Shown here: piece after piece, positions 56,641 through 64,000 of the stretch | Numbering within the stretch: position 1 is the first letter of the stretch | How the letters are laid out: every line of letters begins with the position of its first letter | Origin: Armigeres subalbatus | Lineage: Eukaryota > Arthropoda > Insecta > Diptera > Culicidae | Length of the DNA stretch: 64,000 nucleotides | Reading direction: 5' to 3' | NCBI RefSeq assembly: GCF_024139115.2 | Contig: NC_085141.1 | Location: 166,986,908-167,050,907, forward strand | Program-made: the position numbers and the translations under genes | The notes under the pieces: generated by a model | What the model saw: the letters and a program-made list of their open reading frames with translations, nothing else | Databases searched by the model: none | Told to the model about the DNA's origin: nothing

Positions 56641-56945
56641 ACATAAGTAACGAGAAACGAGTAAAGATCCCCAAGTATATAGATAAGGATAAGGAAGCAT
56701 TGACGGTCGATTACACGATCTTTCTACTTCCATGCTTCACAACTCTGTTGGTGAAATATAATGAAATTTGTGAGGAACACTACTTCCCCGGTAATCCAAA
56801 CGGAGTACAAATTCTGCAAATGATGCTCAAACAGCTTATATAGTCCTTCGTCCCATAATGGAAAGACGTTTTCTTGGAAATTTATCCGAACCAGCCGAAC
56901 GGTGTTCAAGGCCTGAACATCTCTAACAAAAATATTTGAACATTA
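56641..56945. other. no feature recognised
   Basis: Mixed sequence between the minisatellite and the Jockey-like LINE, possibly a more diverged continuation of the latter. Confidence 0.3.
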
Positions 56946-56947
56946 TT

Positions 56948-58035
56948 CTATCGAATACTAGTAGCAACACAAATAACCAATTGTGATCGTGAAATTATGT
57001 GATGAACAAATCGATTGTGGCATGCACTCCGGACCGATTCAGCCGAGTGGGGAAATTCGTACTCAGGATCGTGTATTGGCCTGTTGCCCCAGGTTTGATG
57101 TTTGGCATTCAGGTCGCCGGCAATGGTGTACTGACCGTGGCTCTGAGTTAGCTTGATAATGTCCTTCCCTCCGTAGGGCGGCCGACGAACCATCGCAGTT
57201 AGGTAGTACGCCGTTATGAGCATGATTGTGCCGACAGAAGTAGTAACTTCGACACCTATGGTCTCGATGCTACTCAGCTGGAAGTTTGTAAGCAGGCGAC
57301 ATTTGATGTTGTATCGAAGTGCAATGGCCACATCACCTCCCTTGGATGGCCGGTCGAGTCGTACGATGCGAAAGTCCGGGATGTTGACGTTCACTTCTGG
57401 ATTTAAGTGCGTTTCGGGGATGAACGCCACGTCTGTTTACTGTTGACGAGCTGCGCGAAGGTCGTTATCGCGTTCTCCGGTTGCCGACGGAATTCAGAAG
57501 GAGGGTGCGGGGGTCATTCGCTGGAGGATGGAGTCAGCGGTGCTGGAGCTTGAACCAACGCAGCTACTGCTGCCAGTCGCTTGAGCGATTGCAACGATGG
57601 AAGAATTGGAATCGCTCGACGGGGAGCCACCATGACCAGATTGTTCTCCTCGCTGAGTGCAGGAACACGGTTCTTCTTCGGCAGGGTCCTAGTGGAAACC
57701 ATCTTTTGGATTTCCAGGAACTCCGCTCGGTTTGGGCGCCGTTTTGTGGTGGCCCGATGTTTGTCATTACAATTGGCGCACTTGGGATTGACTATCTCCA
57801 TCTTGTCGCATTCGTCGGTCGGATGGAGGATCAGGTAAAACAGGTCGCGATACCTCCTCACCTTGTCGTTACGAACTTGTGTATAGTTACTGGCTTCAGG
57901 CTGCAAATATATTAAATGATCCATAGAACTATTGATAAACTTTAGGTTTTTGATGCCGTTTGCACCTAAAGCACCCCAAACCTTGCTTCTCAGCCGGTGG
58001 AAATTTCGTTGGGTCCTAATTTGCGTCATTTTCTA
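56948..58035 (-). pseudogene. Jockey-like LINE: ORF1 C-terminus and ORF2 endonuclease, truncated
   Basis: 58029-57514 encodes an ORF1 end: NFHRLRSKVWGALGANGIKN, MEIVNPKCANCNDKHRATTK (knuckle with the final Cys of the usual CPNR lost to RRPNR) and a Pro/Ala tail. 57430-56948 encodes the endonuclease: AFIPETHLNPEVNVNIPDFR (catalytic Glu), RIVRLDRPSKGGDVAIALRY, GVEVTTSVGTIMLITAYYL and YTIAGDLNAKHQTWGNRP. The start of ORF2 is in another frame and the reverse transcriptase is missing. ORF1-ORF2 order and motifs are those of the Jockey clade. Confidence 0.75.
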
Positions 58036-58751
58036 ACCAGTTGGCTTTCATGAATGTTGAGGTTCTCGTGAGTATTATCCCTAATTCCGGCATCTGTCAC
58101 GACTGACCGCTTATCAATTTACATGAGGAATGCTCGAGAAATAGGGATGCATGCATTTGTCCACTGAAAGTCGATGATCCACCTGTACCTTCCAAAAATG
58201 GTAGAAGAGTTTCTGTATTGTGATTGAAAGGCCTTATTATTTAGTCCCCGGAAATTCGAGTAACTTGTTTTTAATCTGGCAAAACATTTAAATTTGTTCA
58301 AATCATCGTGGAATGGTTTAGATTATTTTCCAAAATTATCAAAAGCAAAAGTCAAAATACATTATTTTAACAAAGTACAACATAAACAAAATGCAAATAT
58401 GCAATATGGATTCTATAAAGGTTCATCTGCCATCAATCCGTTAGAATTCATTTTCCAATAATTGTTTGCAATAGATAATGGCAACATCATTAGTACTTTA
58501 CACAGTTTGATATTTACATGCCAAGCCATGTCCTATCATAATCTTTGTATATGTATAAGTGACAACTTATTTCTATGCTTTATATGAACTTATTTATATG
58601 CTGATGACATGAAACTATTTTTGAGAACGAGGTCTCAAGATGCCATCGACCCATATTCAAAACTGTTCCAAAGGTGTTCCAGAAGCTAACTGTATTAAAA
58701 TATATCAAGTGTTCGATTTAATATATTTCTGCAAATACAAATGTACAACAT
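58036..58751. other. AT-rich spacer
   Basis: No frame or repeat recognised. Confidence 0.3.
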
Positions 58752-61735
58752 ATTCATTTCATTTCATTTATTTAGTCTACATCTAAACAGATAACACTGA
58801 ATCAATAATTTGACGCCACAATACACGGTTCGAGACCGCATCTCTCCATCCTCGGATACGCCCCACGCTCGCCAAGTCGTTCTGCATCTGGTCTGCCCAT
58901 CTCGCTCGCTGCGCTCCACGTCGTCTCGTACCTGCCGGATCGGAAGCGAACACCATCTTTGCAGGGTTGCTGTCCGGCATTCTTGCAACATGCCCTGCCC
59001 ATCGTACCCTTCCGGCTTTAGCTACCTTCTGGATACTGGGTTCGCCGTAGAGCTGGGCGAGCTCATGGTTCATTCTTCGCCGCCACACACCGTCTTCTTG
59101 CACACCGCCAAAGATGGTCCTAAGCACTCGCCTCTTGAATACTCCGAGTGCTTGCAAGTCCTCTTCGAGCATTGTCCATGTTTCATGTCCGTAGAGGACA
59201 ACCGGTCTTATTAACGTCTTGTACATGACACATTTGGTGCGGTGGCGAATCTTTTTTGACCGCAGTTTCTTCTGGAGCCCGTAGTAGGCCCGACTTCCAC
59301 AGATGATGCGCCTTCGTATTTCACAACTGACATTGTTATCAGCCGTTAGCAAGGATCCGAGGTAGACGAATTCCTCGACCACTTCGAAGGTATTCCCGTC
59401 TATCGTAACACTACTTCCCAGGCGGGCCCTGTCGCGCTCGGTTCCGCCCACAAGCATGTACTTTGTCTTTGACGCATTCACCACCAGTCCAACTTTTGTT
59501 GCTTCACGTTTCAGGCGGGTGTACAGTTCTGCCACCTTTGCAAATGTTCGGCCGACAATGTCCATGTCATCCGCGAAGCAAATAAATTGACTGGATCTGT
59601 TGAAAATCGTACCCCGGCTGTTACACCCGGCTCTCCGCATGGCACCTTCTAGCGCAATGTTGAACAACAGGCACGAAAGTCCATCACCTTGTCTTAGTCC
59701 CCGGCGCGATTCGAACGAACTGGAGTGTTCGCCCGAAATCTTCACACAGTTTTGCACACCATCCACCGTTGCTTTGATCAGTCTGGTAAGCTTCTCGGGA
59801 AGCTGTTCTCGTCCATAATTTCCCATAGCTCTACGCGGTCTATACTGTCGTATGCCGCCTTGAAATCAACGAACAGATGATGCGTTGGGACCTGGTATTC
59901 ACGGCATTTTTGAAGGATTTGCCAGATTTGGATCTGGGATATCACTAGGCGGCATTAAGGATGGTGATCGCTCGAAAGTTCTCACACTTCAGCTTGTCGC
60001 CTTTCTTGTAGATGGGGCATATAACCCCTTCCTTCCACTCCTCCGGTAGCTGTTCAGTTTCCCAGATTCTGACTATCAATTTGTGCAGGCAAGTGGCTAG
60101 CTTTTCCGGGCCCATCTTGATGAGCTCAGCTCCGATACCATCCTTACCAGCTGCTTTATTAGTCTTTAGCTGTTGGATGGCATCCTTAACTTCCCTCAAG
60201 GTGGGGGCTGGTTGGCTTCCATCCTCCGCTGAACTGACGTAGTCATCTCCTCCGCTGCTTTGACTTTCACTGTCTGTACTCTCAGCGCCATTCAAATGTT
60301 CCTCGTAGTGCTGCTTCCACCTTTCGATCACCACACGTTCGTCCGTCAAGATGCTCCCATCCTTATCCCTGCACATTTCGGCTCGCGGCACGAAGCCTTT
60401 GCGGGATGCGTTGAGCTTCTGATAGAACTTGCGTATTTCTTGAGAACGGCACAGCTGTTCCATCTCCTCGTACTCCGCTTCTTCCAGGCGGCGTTTCTTC
60501 TTCTAAAAAAGGTGAGTCTTCTGTCTCCGCTTCCGTCTATAACTTTCCACGTTCTGCCGGGTACCTTGCTGCAGCGCGACCGCCCGCGCTGCGTCCTTCT
60601 CCTCTAGAATCTGTCTGCACTCTTCGTCGAACCAATCGTTCCGTCGACTTCGTCCCATATACCCGACGTTGTTCTCCGCTGCGTCGTTAATGGCTGCTTT
60701 AACTGTATTCCAGCAGTCCTCACCCTCTTCCGGCAACGCTGCCTCGAGATGCTGCACGTATGCAGTGGCGACATCATGTTGCTTCAGTCGCTCTAGGTCG
60801 TACCGTGGCGGTCGTCGGTACCGAACATTGTTGATGACGGATAGTTTTGGGCGCAGTTTAACCATCATCAGATAGTGGTCAGAGTCGATGTTTTGTGATT
60901 CTGTCTGCAGTGGTGATCTCCAGGTGTACCGATACGGAAGGCTGTGTTGGAAGTAGGTGCTGCGAATGGCCATATTCTTGGAGGCAGCGAAATCAATTAG
61001 TCGTAGGCCGTTTTCGTTCGTCAACCGGTGTGCGCTGAACTTCCCAATAGTCGGTCTAAACTCCTCCTCTTGGCCAACCTGAGCGTTCAAATCTCCTATG
61101 ATGATTTTGACGTCGTTCGCATCATTGATCCCTTCCAATAAACCTCCTGCAGCGCTACGATGCCGAATCCACGGTCCTTGAGCACATCGACGAGTATGCG
61201 TGTGCTCCTGATGAAGTTGAGAGATTTGCAGTTCCACGAACCGAGTTTCCAATCGCTAGTCCCTTTTCGTCGCAGTGGTCTTCGCCGATGGTTCCGGTCC
61301 GTACTCTCTTGTTGATTATTCGTTGCGTGAGTTTTTTGGCTGGCTTGCAGGGCCTGACACTAAATCCCCTAAATTTCCGGAGGACCATTCCTCCTTATTT
61401 CCGGTGGACCATGGTGCATAGTTTCACTTAGAGTCCCTCGCTGGCACTCGGACGATGATCAGCCGCCCCTAACATGGAGAACAGACGCTCAATAAGATTT
61501 GCACCTCCGGAGAGAAGCAAACCCCCCTTCCCTGTCAGCATACGACCATAGTTCCCACCGGGGTTGGTTACCCGATCTTCCCTAAGGTTGCTCGTATCCC
61601 GGCCAGCACCGCGTGGAGGTAGGGATAGGAGTTGCTGAGTAAGAGGCTAAGGACCGCGAGAGAGGGTCTATTTTATTCCTTCAGGTAAGCGAAGTACCAA
61701 TGGTACGCTTTACCCAACATTTGCCGTGCCAATGT
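58752..61735 (-). pseudogene. RTE-like LINE (family 1), near-complete length but with deletions and a nonsense codon
   Basis: The minus-strand order is 5' UTR (61735-61390), endonuclease (EVYWKGSM-like start, then a jump to DVKIIIGDLNAQVGQ near 61115, deleting the middle), linker (RRNDWFDEECRQILEEKDAA), a stop where copy 25157 has CAG (KTHLF, near 60505), [35 protein letters not shown], a second deletion near 59930, RRGLRQGDGLSCLLFNIALE, FICFADDMDIVGRT, RRTLIR-like thumb, RVRWAGHVARMPD and DSVLSV. The 3' end has ATTTATTTAGTCTACATCTA. AACATAT on both sides may be a short target duplication. Over shared regions it is very close to copy 25157. Confidence 0.87.
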
Positions 61736-62450
61736 CAAACATATAGCAATTACGTATAAGGAATCAAGAATGTCGAATTTAGTGAAAGAGTTACTAATTT
61801 AGAATTTATTGCAGCTAATAAGCCAAGCGAACCCAATTAATCATAATAATATAAAAATATGATTTAATCATTAATCACTAATTGTTAATCATAGAATTTT
61901 ACATTCAATCATTAATCACTAATCTAATCATGTTCATAATTCCTTTGAGTTAATTGCAAACAATGCCAAGTACCCGTAAAATGTGCTAGTGATCGTCGAT
62001 GCCCAGAAGTTCATAATTGGGAAAATTTTGAGCGTTGGGCTCAACAGGAAGCTCACAGCCAATTTTCATCATTTCATACAGCTTTTATTCATTAACCTTT
62101 AATCATAATCATATAATTTTCATATTTTTTAATAACCCAATTCAGTGGAAAGGTTACTTGATTATTGATCACTATGCAAATCATTCAATTTGATTATTCA
62201 TAATCATTAATCATTAATCATATAGATCGTTAATCAATAATCATACACACATATTGTCAACATTTAATCACGGTAAATCGGTAATCGTTAATTATACTCC
62301 AAACGTTTTATTCATCAATTAAAATCAAAAATTAATTTAATCGTTAATCATAAATCATTGTCAAGAATTAATAAATCATTAATCATAATTTTCAATCATA
62401 GAGTGGATTGATTTAATTCTAACAAATTTAATCATTCCTTGGAAGTATTA
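61736..62450. repeat. TTAATCATTAATCA-rich tract
   Basis: Dense imperfect repetition of TAATCATTAATCA and ATAATCAT around the copied exon segment. Very AT-rich. Confidence 0.75.
61956..62060 (+). pseudogene. 105-base orphan copy of peroxidase exon 2
   Basis: It matches 62948-63055 with only three differences by eye (GTGCTAGTG for GTGCCAGTG, GAAAATTTTGAG for GAAGATTTGGAG). It would read KQCQVPVKCASDRRCPEVHN and WENFERWAQQEAHSQ, then runs into repeat DNA. No splice sites or rest of the exon. It lies about 0.8 kb upstream of the second peroxidase gene. Confidence 0.9.
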
Positions 62451-62760
62451 TTCATTAACGCTCTGTGTGTAGTGATGATCAACATTTCTTGTAAGTACAC
62501 ATGCATATGATGCTTTTGGGCACCTTACTATGATGTAATGTAGACACGTGATATTATGGCAATCGTTCGTTCGTTATAGTACACTGTTGCTTTATATACA
62601 TTTTACAGACATTTTTCCAGTCATAGCAATATGCAGTTCTAGTGGCATCTTTAGAGGTATGCCTCGGTTTTGCCATGCTTGTCCGTTTTTTTACATCCCA
62701 AAGCAAACCGAAGAACTCAGTTGCACAAATTTTCTACTTCGAGTGACATGTTCTTTAAAG
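62451..62760. other. upstream region of the second peroxidase gene
   Basis: An open frame continues upstream of the chosen ATG to 62548 without homology to the first gene; treated as 5' flank or UTR. Confidence 0.4.
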
Positions 62761-64000
62761 ATGGAAGTGTTTTCTATGTATGTGCGAAAGATGCTAAGCT
62801 TCATAATTTTTTTCAATTTGCTTTCATTTGCACTCACATTTTCCGGTAGTTGACAAAAAACGCATTTTTAAATCAAGTTGTAACATGCAGATGCATTCAC
62901 AGACGATCTTCATTTGCCTGACTACCCGAAGCATTATAACGATTATAGCAAACAATGCCAAGTACCCGTAAAATGTGCCAGTGATCGTCGATGCCCAGAA
63001 GTTCATAATTGGGAAGATTTGGAGCGTTGGGCTCAACAGGAAGCTCACAGCCGCTTCGAGTGGGAATCCAGTTTCACGGATAAACAGAGTTATTTGATCA
63101 GTGAGGATGAATACGACTATAATCTCTTTGCCACCGCAGCATTGTCTAAACTAGACGAAGTCGGAGTGAAGAACACGATGACAACAGATATTTTATTGGA
63201 AAACTTGGCAGGTAGAGCTAAATGCACTGTAAGGAATCTTCTGGAAGGCCGTTGTCCAGAGGTTAATCAAACTTTATCTTTGGAGAAATGTCGAAATCAA
63301 CCAATGTACAACTGCGATCCAGCGTATCCGTAAGTTGTGTCCAGGTGTAAAAAAAATTAGTGGAAGTTTGGTAAGAAAAAATAATGGTCCAAACTGTACT
63401 CAGTATCAGTAAAATTCAGTATATTGACGCTAGTTTACATTACTGCAAATTTAATATTTTACATTTATAGAGAAAGAATTGTTGTACAACATTGAGTTTG
63501 TCCTTTAAGTTCAAGTGCTTCCTGATAAGTTCCTGATTGATACCCAAACATTATTTATTAAAAAAATGTTTTTCCTTATCCTTAGGTATCGCTCATACAA
63601 TGGAGTATGCAATAATTTGCAACATGCAACTTGGGGTCAAATCGGGAATCCCTTGAAAATCGAAATAGCACCTTGCTACGACGATTTCGTCTCAAAACAT
63701 CGTAGAAGTACAACCGGACAAGCTTTACCAAACAACCGAAAGGTTATAAGCGATTTGCAACAAGCTTTCAGGAGACAATCTCCTGATGAGTCCGAGGAAT
63801 TGTTTAACATATTTGGAATGATGTTCTCTGAATTTGTTACATCGGATATTATTGGTCGTACAATGAAGCGTGGTCGAAAGGCTACCAGTGGATTCCGAGG
63901 TTGTACAGCGAATGGATCACACGTATTGTCGAGTCGCGCTCCAATGGCTGCACCATTGAGTGTCGATGCCGATGATCCAAACTACGGTCCCATGCATATC
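62761..64000 (+). CDS. second heme-peroxidase family gene, partial, distal histidine replaced
   Basis: Exons 62761-62845, 62891-63329 and 63586 to the window end have GT-AG borders in the same phases and at homologous places as the first gene. ATG 62761 is chosen because it gives a short signal-peptide segment (MLSFIIFFNLLSFALT) like the paralogue. A second in-frame acceptor exists 12 bases into exon 2 (62902). The sequence matches the first protein: HLPDYPKHYNDYSKQCQVPV, EYDYNLFATAALSK, GVKNTMTTDILLENLAG, YRSYNGVCNNL (176-186). At the distal site it reads FGMMFSEFVTSDIIG, so the His is Phe258 and the Gln and Asp are also lost. The protein is presumably a non-catalytic peroxidase relative. 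The 3' part, including the proximal His, lies beyond 64000. Confidence 0.9.

Overview
The window looks like a gene-poor, transposon-rich stretch of a culicine mosquito genome, most like Aedes. The basis is spliceosomal introns, insect-type animal heme peroxidase genes, tRNA-derived SINEs of the Feilai type, many MITEs, and non-LTR retrotransposons of the I, R1, Jockey, CR1-like and RTE-like groups. No species can be proven without a search. One 160-base N run (5427-5586) is an assembly gap.

Layout. 307-2558 holds the visible exons of an uncharacterised protein gene whose large intron carries three MITE-like elements. 3.2-5.8 kb holds an EcoRI-rich minisatellite in two opposing orientations, the gap, and a LINE fragment. 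5.8-13 kb is a patchwork: a minus-strand I-type LINE with ORF1 and the ORF2 endonuclease, SINEs, RTE-like fragments, a hAT-type MITE inside another LINE, a 63-base LINE stub with a 12-base target duplication, and an R1 3' end. 14-22 kb holds MITEs, a degraded ORF1 and a CR1/Jockey-like LINE. 23.08-28.05 kb is a fold-back element with TA ends, itself invaded by a TA-type MITE, a piggyBac-type MITE and a 2.76 kb RTE-like LINE (14-base duplication). 28.8-34.4 kb holds an internally deleted RTE-like copy, a perfect 265-base inverted repeat containing tRNA-like sequence, R1-like fragments and more MITEs. 35.5-43 kb is mostly anonymous AT-rich DNA with a few repeats and a Jockey-like ORF1. 43.09-45.55 kb is a minus-strand non-autonomous LTR retrotransposon (TGTGG...CCACA ends, 5-base ACTCA duplications, PBS and PPT) whose interior carries a 51-base tandem array. 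A CACTTACT-like tract follows.

49.25-64 kb contains the clearest host genes: a complete six-exon secreted heme-peroxidase family gene (703 aa) and, 10 kb downstream on the same strand, the 5' part of a paralogue. Both keep the fold signatures but have lost canonical catalytic residues; the second even lacks the distal histidine. A 105-base near-identical copy of one exon segment lies in AT-rich repeat DNA just upstream of the second gene. The space between the genes is filled by LINEs, including an RTE-like copy interrupted by a fold-back element (9-base target duplication) and by a palindromic MITE (11-base duplication).

I see no operons, CRISPR arrays, rRNA genes or functional tRNA genes. 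Two tandem pseudo-peroxidase candidates, the minisatellite-bearing LTR element and the fold-back in the LINE are the most interesting items.
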